NCBI GenBank assembly: GCA_023512835.1
Contig: CM042086.1
Coordinates: 18,210,320-18,274,319, forward strand
Direction: 5' to 3'
DNA length: 64,000 nt
Source: Taxillus chinensis
Taxonomy: Eukaryota; Streptophyta; Magnoliopsida; Santalales; Loranthaceae
The translations under genes and the position numbers were made by a program. The notes under the pieces are model-generated. The model saw only the letters and a list, made by a program, of their open reading frames with translations. It was not told the DNA's origin and did no database searches. Positions 1-10,789 of the stretch are shown piece by piece; the stretch's first letter is position 1; each line of letters begins with the position of its first letter.

Positions 1-59
1 GGCCTTGAGTGTGTGTTAGACACATTTAGGCAAAGCTGAAGAGGACATATGCTGAGGGT

Positions 60-950
60 CAGAACAACATGAGGGTGTTCCAGATAGACAAGGATAGAGA
101 TGTTATGGTATATGAGGAGAGATCGATCCAGGAGTATGTCAAATCTGGAGCAAATATGGATAGATTTTGATCATTTCTCTCTCTCTAATGAGGAGCTACT
201 GGGACCCTGAGTGTATGAGAGGTGAACACTATGCAAAGAGGACTATGCACTTTCTCAAGAACCTCAACCCAGCATATGAGCAAAGGATTGGGTTACTACT
301 GTCTGGGGTGAAGATTCCTCCGCTTAAGGAGGCTATCTCTGCTATAAGTCTATGACAGATAAGGGCAGCCAACCTAGGCAACAGACTAGGGCAAGAGGAC
401 TTCTAGGGGTGAAGTCTACTCTAGTGGTCTCCAAATCAAGTAATATCAGGTTAAAGGGGAAACTCGCAAGTGTTACAATTGTGAGAAAGTGGACCGTTTG
501 AGCAAGGATCCTAAGCACCTAGGGTGAGGGAGACATGTGGACGACGGCAGTCTAAAGGTCGTGGGGGTGGGGTTTGTGGCCGTGGAGGCCAAAGGAGTGG
601 AAGAGAAGCCAACCAGGCTCATATGATGTTAGTAGGAGAAGAGGAAGAAAGGGATATGGCTGATGTAGGCCTTACTAGAAAGAATCAGGCATTGGTGGAT
701 ACTTATTCTCAATAGCTCAAGGAGAACCAGACAAGCGTGGTAGAAGGTGCATCAACCTCAACTTCATCCAAGGGTAACTTTTTTTGTTTTGCTTGTCCAC
801 CCATAAGTACTTCTAACACACATGCTCTTGCCTATATACCCACTCAAAGATCACCAGAATGGATCATTGATTTGGGTGCATCTCGACATGTGACCAGTGT
901 TGTTGGGGAGCTCTCCTCCTATACTCACCTAGTAATCCCAAAGACTACCT
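60..950 (+). pseudogene. copia gag and protease remnant
   Basis: A gag-like stretch near 210-350 (MHFLKNLNPAYEQRIG) is followed at about 459-510 by a degraded zinc knuckle. Its first two cysteines are present (CYNCEK), but the expected glycine and histidine spacing is lost. Near 850-950 the motif WIIDLGASRHVT matches the copia aspartic protease site (usually DSGA or DTGA) with serine or threonine changed to leucine. Frames change several times, so no functional protein is encoded. Confidence 0.7.
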
Positions 951-1394
951 AGACAGTCAATGGTATGATTCACTCCGTAATTGGTAAGGGTACTATGAAA
1001 TGTACCAACTCTTTGACTTTGTCCATGTTTTCCATGCTTTTTCCTTTCTAGTAAATATTTTATCTATCAATGCTATTATATTTCAATTGAAATGTGTTAT
1101 TTCTTTTGATATTCCCAATGTCATCTTCCAAGAAAAGAGGGTGAGCAAGATGCTTGGGACTCATATGGCAAGCATATGAGGAGCTCATATGTTGCTTTTG
1201 GTAGTTGGAGTCCCTGTGTTTTTGATTTAGTTTACTCTAACATATAAGGATGATGTTCCACAAACTCTAAATGGTTTTCGGTTTTTGTGTCCTTTATTGA
1301 TTGTTGTTCTTGTGTGACTTGGCTATATTTGATGATAAATAAAGTGATGTGTTTGCTAGCTTTAAGGACTTTCACAGTCTCAATATGGGGCAGT

Positions 1395-1905
1395 GAAGGT
1401 ATTAAAGTCTGACAATGGGACAAAGTACACCAACAAGGCGTTTGGGGAGTACTTGCCATCTCAACGCATGCATCACCAGCCCACTTGTCCATACACACCA
1501 AGGTAGATTGGGGTAGCATAACAAAAGAACAAACATCTCTGAGGTAGCTCGAAGTATGATGATTTCAATAGATGTCCCAAAATACTCATGGGGGCAAGCG
1601 GTCTTGACAGTTACTCAACTGATGGATAGGATGTCACCAGGAGTATTAGAGCGGAAGTCCCCATCTAAAGTATTGCAAGGTAAGAATGGAGAGATCCTTC
1701 CCTTTATGACATTTGGTTGCATGTGTTTTGCACAAGACAAAAGACTAGATATGGGGAAATTGGATTCGCAGACAGTGAAACATGTCTTTGTAGGAAACTC
1801 GGCCACTCAAAAAGGTTATGTTTGTTGGAGCCCAGTGGAGAGGAGACTATTTGTTAGGATGGATGTTCTTTTCGAGACCATGAACCATACTACCCTTCGG
1901 TGACA
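1395..1905 (+). pseudogene. copia integrase remnant
   Basis: The stretch around 1400 reads KSDNGTKYTNKAFGEYL, the second catalytic Asp region of a copia integrase. A region matching the usual TPQQNG-VERK motif follows, with an internal stop. The open frame 1556-1903 then gives the C-terminal integrase part (LQGKNGEILPFMTFGCMCFA and a GYVCWSP-like segment). This is established copia order and is inactive by visible breaks. Confidence 0.75.
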
Positions 1906-2389
1906 TCACCAAACACCAGAGGTATGAGACAAGAGGAGGAGAGTAATAACAATAGTGGCGGTGTTGGTTCGACAATAGCGTGTGTGGGTACAATGCCTTG
2001 TCCTGTGTTGAGGGAAGGTTTGTTTGAGAAAAAATTGAAAATTATTGAAATAGGAAAATGAGAATGAAGGTGATGAGACTCAAGCTTAAGAGGAATTGAT
2101 ATGAAAATGCATATGAAAGGAAAAGAAAACAAAATAAGGTAGCCAAGTCCCTTGTCGTTGCCTACCTTGACTCTTAAGATACTTACACCATCCACCTCAG
2201 ACCCAAGATACACATGTGATACGATTTCTCACCACTCCTCCCACCCCTTATCGGTAAGGCGGATTAATCGCAAGAATGCAAACATTCCCAATGACCAATA
2301 TGGTTTCACACATGATATTCTCAGTTTGTCTCTTATTCACACATATCACACATGGAGCATTCATTGCATCTTTGGACATTGTTTCCAAG

Positions 2390-3480
2390 TGTTGGCAAAT
2401 TGTAAAGGAAGATCCAAAGTGGAAAGCAACCATGGTAGAAGAACCTGTAGCCCTCAATAAGAACAAAACTTGGAGAATTGAGTCACTACCACCAGGCAAG
2501 AAGGTTGTTGAATGCAAGTGGGTCTTCACTTTGAAGCAAAGCCTAGAGGGGTTGAGCGCTACAAGGCTCGATTGGTAACAAATGGGTACAATTATACCTA
2601 TGGCATTGACTATGATGAAACATCTACACTAGTGGCAAAAATGAGTACAATGAGGACATTAATCTCCTTGGCTGTCAATTAAGGGTGGATGTTACACTAA
2701 CTTGACGTGAAGAATGCTTTTCTTCATAGTGATTTGGTAGAGGAGGTGTACATGGAAGTACCAAGTTCAGGCACAAAGGAAACCATTGATAAGGTGTGTA
2801 GGTTCAAGGAATCTTTTTATGGGCTAAAGCAATCCCCTCGGGCTTGGTTTGATAGGTTCACGAAAGCTATGACAGGAATAAACTATAAGCATATCTATGC
2901 TGATCACATAATATTCAACAACATGATGGTCATATTACCATGTTTGTTGTGTATGTTGATAATATGATTCACTAGATAATGAAGGGGGAAATTAATCATC
3001 TATAAAGGTGAATTTGAAAAAGAAATTCGAGGTAAAGAACCTACGATAACTCTGATATATCCTTGGGATAGAAATGGCCCCTGAAGGAGAGGGAATTGCT
3101 CTATCTCAAAGGAAGTATGTCTTAGATTTATTCACATAATCAGGTTGGGGTACAGGCATGTAGTATCTCCTATTGATCCAAAGTCCAAGTTTAGTGATAG
3201 GCTAGTGAATATCAAGGTACCAGAGGATAGTAGGCAAATTGATCTATTTGAGTCATACTCATCCCGATATCTCATTTGCAATGAGTGTGGTGCATCACTA
3301 CATGCATGATCCTAGAAAGGGTCAAATGGATGTGGTATATCTAATCTTGAGGTACCTAAAAAGTGCACTAGGAAGGGGCTTAATGTTTAAAAAGAATGGA
3401 CACTTGAGCATTGAGGGTTATTGTGATTTTAATCAGGCTAGCTGAATGACCGAAGGTCCACATTTAGTTATTACAAGTTT
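2390..3480 (+). pseudogene. copia reverse transcriptase and start of RNase H, broken
   Basis: A WKVAM-type start (DPKWKATMVEEPVALNKNKTW), the VECKWVF segment, KNAFLHSDLVEEVYMEVP and FYGLKQSPRAWFDRF identify copia reverse transcriptase. The catalytic YVDD region near 2950 has decayed. From 3239 the text DLFESYSSRYLICNECG lies in one frame and the true family frame reads YLSHTHPDISFAMSVV. RNase H starts with EGYCDFNQAS and RSTFSYYKF at 3454-3480, then is cut by a LINE. The RNase H reading resumes at 5237. Confidence 0.8.
3469..3480. repeat. Target-site duplication of the LINE, left copy
   Basis: TATTACAAGTTT here matches TATTGCAAGTTT at 5237-5248 with one mismatch. Joining the copia coding sequence across the LINE at this duplication restores the RNase H reading order, which supports it as the true insertion site. 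Confidence 0.85.
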
Positions 3481-5236
3481 TTTTTATATATAATAAAAAC
3501 CTTATTAAAAACAAAGTATACAAGATGTGCACTAAGAGAGAACGAACAAAAGAACAAAAAATAACAAATGAGCAACACCTAGCTCAAAAGGAACACCCAT
3601 CAACAACATTCACAATACAAGAAAAACGTAAACCCGAGGCAGAGAGCCATCCAAGGAGAGAATGCAATACGTGGGCCTTAAGCTCCAACACGCGAAGCGC
3701 GCGATTCTCAAACAGTCTAGCATTTCGCTCGCGCCAAAGACATCACAAGATACAATGAGAAATAACACGCCAAATGAGCAACCGGTGACTCACACAACCA
3801 GCCCAATATGAAAATAAATTAACCACACCCCAAGGCATCACCTAAGAAAGCTCAAACAAACCAAAAAACATGTCCCAAAGCACCCGGGCAAACGGACAAT
3901 GAAAAAAAATGTGATCAATAGACTCGGCGTCCACTTGACACAAAAAACAATGGCTAACCACCACCATACCACGACGGCACAAGTTGTCCGCCGTAAGGAT
4001 CCTCCTAAGCACCGCAGACTAAACAAAGAAACTCACCCGAGGAGGGACTAGAACCTTCCAGACCAACCTCCATGGAAAGCAAAGAGTGGCGTCCGGGATA
4101 AGAAGAGAATATAAGGAATGCACACTAAAGCCAACCGTCGAAGCATGATGCCAACACAACCGGTCCAGCGCTGCCCGGAAGAGCAAAGGAGCAACTGGAA
4201 TACAAAAGAGCAAAGGAGGAAAAGGATTCCAACTCCCAATCCTGAGCCGGCCGCAAAAAAGACACCTCTCAATGCAAGGAATTCCCACGAGCCTGTAAAA
4301 AATCAGCCACACAGCCATCCCTACGACAAGCAAGACGGTATAACTCCGGGTAGGCCTCCTTCAAAGGCACCTGACCACACCAAATATCATCTCAAAACCA
4401 AATAGAAGAGCCATCCCCCACAACATAAGCCACCAACTGAGAAAAGGAATCCCATCGTGAACAAATAGCCTTCCAATAGCTCACCCATGAGGACCACGCG
4501 GGACTCGGGACATCCAACCCCCATCCAAGGCACCAAATTTCACCACAATCACTTGCCGCCACAACGCAGCCCTCTCAAGTCCGAACCTCCAAAGCCACTT
4601 ACCAAGAAGAGCCACGTTAAACCGTCGGATCCGCTTGATAGCGAGACCACCCTGAGCAAGGGGCCAACAAACAGACTCCCACCGAACCAAATGAGGTCAG
4701 GCCACCGCCATCGTAGAACCCCACAGAAAATTCCTTTAGATCTGGTCAATTCGGAAGGCCACTGCAGCAGGGATAGAGAAAAGAGATAAAAAAATAAATA
4801 GGCAAACCGGAAAAGGTGCCCTTAATCAAAGTAAGCCGACCACCCTTGGAAAGATAAATCCACTTACACCCCGCCAGCCGACGTTCCATCTTCTCAATAA
4901 TCGGATGCCAAATAGAGGAACACTTAAAAGCGGCCCCTAAAGGCAGGCCCAAATAAGTGAGAGGCAGTTGAGAAGTATTGCACCCAAGAATATCCGCAAG
5001 TTCCCTCAAATGAGGCACCACCCCAACGACCACTAACTCGGACTTGCCAAATTGATGTAAAACCCTGAAAGAGCCTCAAACCAAACAAGGAAGGCACGCA
5101 AATGGAAAATATACTCAAGGTTAGGCTCACAAAAAGCAAAGTATCATCCGCGAAGAGCAAATGAGAGATCTCCAAACGCCGACCACCACTAGAGCCCACA
5201 AAAAACCCCAAGAGTAACCCAAGAGCAGAAGCAATC
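3481..5236 (-). mobile_element. 5'-truncated LINE (L1-type) inserted into the copia element
   Basis: Read on the minus strand this is the 3' part of a plant L1-type LINE. From high to low coordinates it has an RT segment with LLFADDTLLF (the F-A-D-D catalytic box, near 5150), the LPLTYLGLPLGA and KGGRLTLIKGT motifs typical of plant LINE RT (about 4800-5000), the QGGLAIKRIRRFNVALLGKW segment (about 4560-4690) and a zf-RVT-like C-terminus (about 3840-4330). It ends in a T-run at the left edge, which is the A-tail on the minus strand. Stops break the frames. A 12-bp direct repeat flanks it (3469-3480 and 5237-5248, one mismatch). Confidence 0.88.
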
Positions 5237-5248
5237 TATTGCAAGTTT
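5237..5248. repeat. Target-site duplication of the LINE, right copy
   Basis: TATTGCAAGTTT is the second copy of the 12-bp duplication; see 3469-3480. Confidence 0.85.
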
Positions 5249-5800
5249 ATAGGGGGCAACTTCATCTCTTGGAGGAACAAGAAGCAGTCTATTGTGAGAT
5301 CAACGCCAGAGTGCAGGACCATGGCTTTAGGGGTTGTTGTGGTTGAAGACACTATTGGAAAAGCTCAAAGTAGACTAAGGAGATCAAATGAAGCTATGGT
5401 GCAACATTAATTAAGTAATTCATAAGCATTGCCAACAATTCAGTGCAGCATGACAGGACCAAGCATGTAGAGATTAACAGGTTCTTTATAAAAGAGAAAT
5501 TGAATAGTGAACTATTGGAACTAAGTAATGCAGCTACAAGAGATGAAAGAGTTGACTGCCTCACAAAAGAACTTAGCTTATTCGCCTTATCTAGGTCAGT
5601 GTCAAGATGGACCTAGTAAATATCCTTTGCTAAGGGAAAGTATTGATAATTGTAAGTATGTTGAGGGATCTATCCCTAAAGTAGGATACAATGATACATA
5701 AAGGAAGTTTAGCGACTTCTTTTAAAATTTCAAGCTGCTATATACCCCAATGTAGGTATTCAATAAAAAACAATTGACTCTTTTCTATTACCAATAACAA
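5237..5800 (+). mobile_element. Degenerate copia element, RNase H end and 3' terminal part
   Basis: After the LINE the copia RNase H resumes with CKFIGGNFISWRNKKQSIV, followed by the STPECRTMA segment (usually SSAEAEYRAMA) and later by the HDRTKHVEINRFFIKEK motif near 5455-5500. This order is diagnostic for Ty1/copia RNase H. A purine-rich stretch at about 5630-5640 (CTAAGGGAAAG) could be the polypurine tract, and the following roughly 150 bases could be a decayed 3' LTR. The LTR end was not located. Confidence 0.75.
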
Positions 5801-6271
5801 GATTATTGCATGTACTATATTACAGATGACATAACAATTCACCCCAACGCATATACACGACAAAGAGAGTGGAGAATGCTAATGCACAAGAACATCCAAC
5901 AAGGATAAAAGCCTCACAAATGAATTTATAATTCCAAAATTTACCCCTAAAAACCTATTACAATTTACAAAATATCCATGTAAATAACTTTAATAAGTAT
6001 AGATGCCATTATTAATTCTCCACTAGATATTACTAACCATGGGACGCTGAATTTATTTAATTTCTCCCTCCAGTAAAAGGTCCTAATAACTCAGTTCACG
6101 GGAGAAAGGTCTTATTACTTATATAATAGCATAAATACAAACCAAAAATATAAGGAAAATATAAAGTATGGAAAAAATGACACAATAAATCCAAGTAATG
6201 AATAAATTCAAGAGTTTATATTTAGGGTTGTAAACCGAGGGTGCATTCTCCACCAAAATCATAATACATAC
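5801..6271. other. AT-rich non-coding stretch, probably intron 3 of NUP214
   Basis: I see no coding signal here. If NUP214 continues past the left edge, this stretch and the copia/LINE nest to its left lie inside its third intron. Confidence 0.4.
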
Positions 6272-8324
6272 CAGCATCAACATTATCCTTGACATTTTTA
6301 AGAGTTTCCTTAATAGATCCATGATATAGGTTTCCCTGCTCTGAAAGAACAATGTAAGAATTCTCCAATTTTTTGTTCCACTGCATGGCCTTGACAGAGC
6401 ATGATTCATTAATTGAACAGGAGAATATTGGTTTTTGATCCTGTACAGTGGAAATTGGATCAATAGCATAAAACAGTAGAAAAATTCATAACCAGTAAGT
6501 AAAACAACAACCAAAGGATAAATTTTACAGCTTCTTGTACTGCTTTCAATAAAACCAATAATACAAGCAAGTGATAAATTTCCCATTTACCAAATGCATG
6601 TACTTAAGTTAGTTGTTTTTGTAAACTATTTTTAAAAGTAGTTTTATGGAAGAAAGTAATACAAAGAAACAGGCCCTTCATTTCTAATGGGGTATCATCA
6701 TATTTGCCATTCTATTCTAGCTAAAAACAGGCCCTTTTGATTAGATTGTTGTTTTCGTTTTTGTATTCTCGCATTTCGTGCACTTCTTGTGTGCGTTTTG
6801 ATTCTCTTAAATAAATAAACTCTCTTACTTATAAAAAAAAAGCTAAAAACAATTGTCCATTCTCTTCTCAAACAAGTTCATTCACATTCCACCACCAGAT
6901 TTCCATTCAGTTTTTTATGGGTTTTGGAAATTGGTCTAGAAAGCCAATGACGGTGTGGTAAACAAATTAAAACAAAAATTGTTGTTCCCTGTGAGTTGTG
7001 ACTAATGTGTTAGTCTTGGGTGTCACCTGGGATTTTTCAAAGGATGAATACACAAACCATACTCCAAAAATGGCACAGGAGACATGACTCGGATTTGCTA
7101 GATGGTACCAAAACGGCTTAACCATCTAGCAACACCCACCATTTCTCAAAACCTTTCCATAAACAATCCACGAGTTTATTAGTGCTGAGAACACAATTTA
7201 CAGATCCCCAAACTGATAAATTTTTAAATTGGACAATGAACACTTTGGTTGTGAATGATGGGGACTTTTTCCTGGACCCTATATAAGAAATTGGTTTGGA
7301 ATAATCAGATTCCCAAAGGCTATATAAATCTTCAGGTCTGTTTTAACCTTCTCTGTATATATATATATGAAGGAACTGGTTTGGAATAATCAAAATTCCC
7401 AAAAACCATATAAAGATTCAGGCCTTTTAACTCTCTCTGCCTTATTTAAAGCTTACAGCCATTTAAAATACCACTGCAGTGTGAAGATGCTACGATTTAA
7501 AATGAGAAGTGACATAGTTGGGGTTGCCAATGTACAGTTTTTAAGATTTAAAGGCCAAAGAAGGTTATTCTTTTAAGTTGGGCAAAGGAACTGAAAGATG
7601 AAATGTCAGCAACAATAGGCTTCATAAACTGACACAGCAAATCTCTAAAGCGCCATATATATGTTCCTAACACGTATCCCCCTCGAGCTTGTGTATTTGA
7701 CAGTTTCTAAGACCATCCTACGTGAAGAGGAATGGGCATTGATATAATCCAGGGCCAACGAGCCTAGCGTAGGATAATAGAAAAAGTAACAACAGCAACA
7801 ACTGCAACAACTGCATATATACCTTGCCGAGGAGCGATTTGACAAGGAAGAAATGTATTTCGCCGGGGTTGACGCAAGCGGAGAGCGTGGAAGAGCCCGC
7901 AGACAACGACAAAATGTGAACCCTGCCAATATGAACATCCACAACGCTGAGTTCCTGGATAGAAGAACCAGTCCCTCTCCTTTTGATTTCCTTGGCGGAC
8001 TCGACAACGTCCTTGGTCCTCGCAACACAAAATCCTAGAAAAAAACCCTGAGAATCAGACAGCAGAACAAACGAAGGAAGGAAGGAAGGAAACATACGAG
8101 CCCTATGAATCGACGGGAACCGACGAACCATTGGAATGAGCGACGAAAACGAGTCCGTGGCGTTCGGAGACCGCGAGGGGATGCGAAGGTAGGGTTTCGG
8201 GATCGAAGATGTGGTCGGAGGGCTTGACTGGCACGGCCTCTCCGACCTTGTCGAAGAAGAAATCGGACGTCTCGAGGCGTTCGCCTTCGATTTCTTCCTC
8301 CAACTCTATCATCGCAGCCGCCAT
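6272..8324 (-). CDS. NUP214: NUP214-like nucleoporin, exons 1-3 (3' part outside window or lost)
   Basis: Three exons read cleanly on the minus strand: 8324-8129, 8034-7823 and 6440-6272. All have GT-AG junctions and matching phases (1, 0, then 1). They encode about 192 residues. Exon 1 starts MAAAMIELEEEIEGE and holds FFFDKVGEAVPVKP. The exon 1-2 join gives AHSNGFCVARTKDVV. Exon 3 carries PIFSCSINESCSVKAMQW and LENSYIVLSEQGNLYHGS. This pattern is the N-terminal beta-propeller of plant NUP214 (Arabidopsis At1g55540), a cytoplasmic-face nucleoporin that anchors the mRNA-export helicase machinery. No fourth exon is recognisable before the copia/LINE nest, so the gene either has a very long third intron running off the left edge or is truncated. 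Intact splice sites favour the first. Next to the kinesin gene, its position matches the Arabidopsis order. Confidence 0.8.
6730..6840 (+). mobile_element. Short A-tailed retroposon (LINE 3' end or SINE) in NUP214 intron 2
   Basis: A 111-bp insert ends in an A-run and is bounded by perfect 11-bp direct repeats, AGCTAAAAACA at 6719-6729 and 6841-6851. The sequence before the tail (TTCTCTTAAATAAATAAAC, then CTCTTACTTATAAAA) resembles the 3' ends of plant LINEs. The exact 11-bp duplication plus terminal poly(A) is the signature of target-primed reverse transcription. It has no coding capacity. Confidence 0.8.
7289..7440. repeat. Two-copy tandem duplication, 85-bp period, in NUP214 intron 2
   Basis: Copy 1 starts at about 7289 (AATTGGTTTGGAATAATC) and copy 2 at about 7374 (AACTGGTTTGGAATAATC). 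Both continue through a TTCCCAAA, CATATAAA/CTATATAAA and TTCAGG series. A short AT repeat, (AT)n at 7356-7368, lies at the junction. No function is evident. Confidence 0.75.
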
Positions 8325-8620
8325 TGTTGAGAGCTCCCTCCTCGCTCGACTCGGTTAGGTTGGGCTCGGTTCTGTTCAGTTCAGTTCAGGTCTGCTCTCT
8401 TTCTGGATGGATATATTGCGAAAGATTGGAGAGGGACGACGGTGAGACGGTGAAGCGGTGAGGCGGTGAACGGTGAGGCGGTAAGTCGCGCAATTTTTCC
8501 AGTTAGACCTGATGGCACATTCACTTTTAAAAAAAAAACAAAAAACAAATGGAAGGATTTACCGGAGAAGTGCTACAGACAACGCAGCAGACCCCGGCCG
8601 ACATGACTTATTTCATCTTA
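8325..8620 (-). promoter_or_regulatory. NUP214 5' flank (putative promoter and 5' UTR)
   Basis: This is the region immediately upstream of the NUP214 start. It has short GC-rich repeats (GTTCAGTTCAGTTCAG; GGTGAGACGGTGAAGCGGTG) and then a run of A at about 8528-8546. No TATA box is clear on the minus strand. Assignment as promoter rests on position only. Confidence 0.35.
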
Positions 8621-8639
8621 ACACACGTAAACAGTGAGA

Positions 8640-9035
8640 TAAAGCAATCGTTCTGTGCTACTGCTCGAGACTTCACTCGACATGTATCATCGAGCATCAT
8701 AATGAGTAGTAACTTCGAACAACATATGTAAACGAGTAATGCTCGATACTCTTGCTCGAGATGCCGCTTAACATGTAGCATCAAGTAGGTGTCAAGCAAT
8801 AGCATTGAGCATAACTCGTTTTACATCTGCTCGATGCTATTACTTGTCATGATGCTTGATTCAATAAGTCGAGCGGCATTTCGAGCATTTGCATCGAACA
8901 CATGTAAAGGAGTTATGCTCAATGCTACTGCTTAAGACACCGCTCGACATGTAGCATTGAGTAGGTATCGAGCAGTGGCATCAAGCACACCTCATTTACA
9001 CCTGCTCGATGCTATTATTTGAGTAGCGTATCGAG
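8640..9035. repeat. Diverged TCGA-rich tandem repeat, about 175-bp period
   Basis: At least two full units, starting near 8739 and 8914, share the series GCTCGATAC/GCTCAATGC, GACATGTAGCAT, AGTAGGT and TCGAGCA, and end in CTGCTCGATGCTATTA. A shorter related unit begins near 8650. The unit is dense in CTCGA/TCGAG, giving many short palindromes. I do not recognise the family. It sits just upstream of the NUP214 start on the opposite strand. Confidence 0.65.
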
Positions 9036-9436
9036 CATATGTTATGGCGGCTTAAGTAATCTTCGACATTCGTGTCCGAACCTTGATTTAAATCGCATGC
9101 GTCTTCGTCTCTGCCGAACAAGCATCCCAAACCCTAAAACATGCTCGCCAAACCCTAATCCTCCAATTACTTGCACTCGACGCAAACAACGAGCATCCCA
9201 TACCTGCACTCGACATGAACCTGCGGCTCATTTCGAGCATGGCTTTCAAGGCATGAGCTGCTCGACAATCCAAAGTGAAGACCTCTACTCCTAAATCCCG
9301 CGAGATATATGTCAGCCAAGTTCTGGATTGGGAAGCTATTGTTCAGTCTACTATCCCATGGATAGAAGCCGTTGTTCAGTTTCGAGCACTGCTCAAGTTG
9401 AGTCTCCAACTATATCTAGTAGGGACTAGAGGTTTC

Positions 9437-9600
9437 AGCTCGAGTTGAGTCTCGAACAACGCTCGAGCTTAGTCTTGAGCAAGGACCTTTAGTCCCCTCT
9501 AAAGATACAACTCGAGACTCAGCTTGAGCAGAGTCTTTAGTCCTTGCTCGAGCAAGGCTCAAGACTCAGCTCGAGCGTTAACTCGAGCTCAGTTAACGCT
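9437..9600. repeat. Imperfect inverted repeat rich in CTCGAG
   Basis: The left arm near 9437-9487 (GTTGAGTCTCGAACAACG, then CTCGAGCTTAGTCTTGAG) is the reverse complement, with small gaps, of the right arm near 9538-9595 (CCTTGCTCGAGCAAGG, then CTCAAGACTCAGCTCGAGCG). The spacer is about 50 bp. The region would form a long hairpin and continues the CTCGAG bias of the repeat at 8640-9035. Confidence 0.65.
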
Positions 9601-10290
9601 CAATGCCCCTTCCTCGCTCTCCAATTAACAATTGAGCCAGGACTTCGACTCCCTAATCCATGTGTACTAGGCTCATTAATTCCCTGATTTCTCATTAATT
9701 ATGCAATAAATGAGGGAAGAGATGAAACTAACAAGAAGAATTATGAAACTCTATTAAATTGAATGTCAAATGAGGAACCTGACAGTGGAAGAACTGTGTC
9801 TCAGCTGTGACCGAGATGGAGAGAGAACGAGAAAGGAGACCTTGCATCAAAGACAGAGAGTGGAGTTGCACCCAAGGTTGGTTCTCACTTGTGTCGAGAC
9901 GGATAGATAAAGAATGAATTGGGGCTTTGGTCGATTTATGTGGTTTCTTATTTTGCCGACGTGGAATAGGTCATGTTAGCCGAGGTCGCGGCGAGGACAC
10001 AATCGAGGTTGCATTTGGACTTTTTGTTTATCAAAAATGCCTATACAAAATTAATAATATTAAAATAAGAGAAATCCGATATATTCTTCGTATGTTGGTC
10101 ATTAATTCTTGCGAACCTACATGACAAGTTCATCTAATACATAAAAGAAAATTAAAATGTAAATATATATATTTAATTCAAACAAAATAAAGAAAAGCAC
10201 GAGACCCTTCAAATAGGTCTTTACAATGATGGCTATAGGATACAAAAAAAATTACAACAAAGTAGAATCTAGATAATCAAGTTAAGCACT
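9600..10290. other. Non-coding spacer
   Basis: There is no convincing gene. Short frames, such as the one at 9927-10124, have no recognisable domain. AT content rises after 10020. Confidence 0.4.
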
Positions 10291-10765
10291 ATAAAAGCAT
10301 CTCCAATACATCTTGGCTAAATAATTTAGTTAAAGTCAAATATAGCTTGTTACAGTTTCAATTTAGTTAATATTGTTCCATCATTACTCCATTTATTTTT
10401 TTGGCTAAACCAAAATTACCATTTTAAATTTCCAAATTCCAAATTTGGCTTTTTGTTCATCCGGGGGGGGGGGGACCGAAAAGGGAGAGGGGGTGACACA
10501 AAGATAAGCAAGCCAAAAGGGGTGAGGGGGGGAGACGACGCTGGATGCAGACATAGAGAGGGTGGAGGGTGGGAGGGCGACGTGGAACGTAGGGCTGCCA
10601 AGGGTATTTTAGGACAAAGAGCTGAATGCTAATGTGGCATCTCAATTAAAAGCTAAAATTTTAACTGAATTTATATTTAGTTATTAGTATTACTATACCA
10701 TTAGAACACCTTTTAGTTAAATTTAGCTGTAGCTTTTACTATAGCTAAATTTATTAGCATGCTCT
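10285..10765. mobile_element. MITE-like or Pack-type element with GC-rich core (tentative)
   Basis: AT-rich arms with recurring TTTAGTTAAA and TAGCTAAATTTA motifs flank a G-rich core (a run of G at 10462-10473, then GGGAGAGGGGG). The left end reads GCATCTCCAATACATC, similar to the GAGCATCTCCAA ends of many plant non-autonomous elements. The right side ends near AGCATGCTCTAAGG. Terminal repeats are too diverged for me to prove a boundary or a target duplication. Confidence 0.35.
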
Positions 10766-10789
10766 AAGGCTCGTTTTGCAGTGTAGGTG

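Larger units (their letters stand above)
1..3480 (+). mobile_element. Degenerate Ty1/copia retrotransposon, 5' part
   Basis: Fragments of a copia polyprotein can be read in order on the + strand, broken by many stops and frameshifts. They are gag (about 60-510), a protease-like stretch (about 850-950), integrase (about 1395-1905), reverse transcriptase (about 2390-3240) and the start of RNase H (3239-3480). The element continues after a LINE insertion at 5237. No intact frame longer than about 115 codons survives, so it is an old, immobile copy. The 5' LTR is not in the window; the element begins before base 1 or is truncated there. Confidence 0.85.

Noticed and set aside
6272..8324. NUP214 as a pseudogene
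   Set aside because: No stop or frameshift in three exons and all splice sites are canonical; a continuation off the edge is simpler.
9019..9294. 91-codon frame as a gene
   Set aside because: Lies beside repeat DNA, with no domain, no splice partners and no promoter evidence.
10457..10645. Pro/Ser-rich frame over a G-run as a gene
   Set aside because: Homopolymer and simple repeats drive the frame; no conserved domain.
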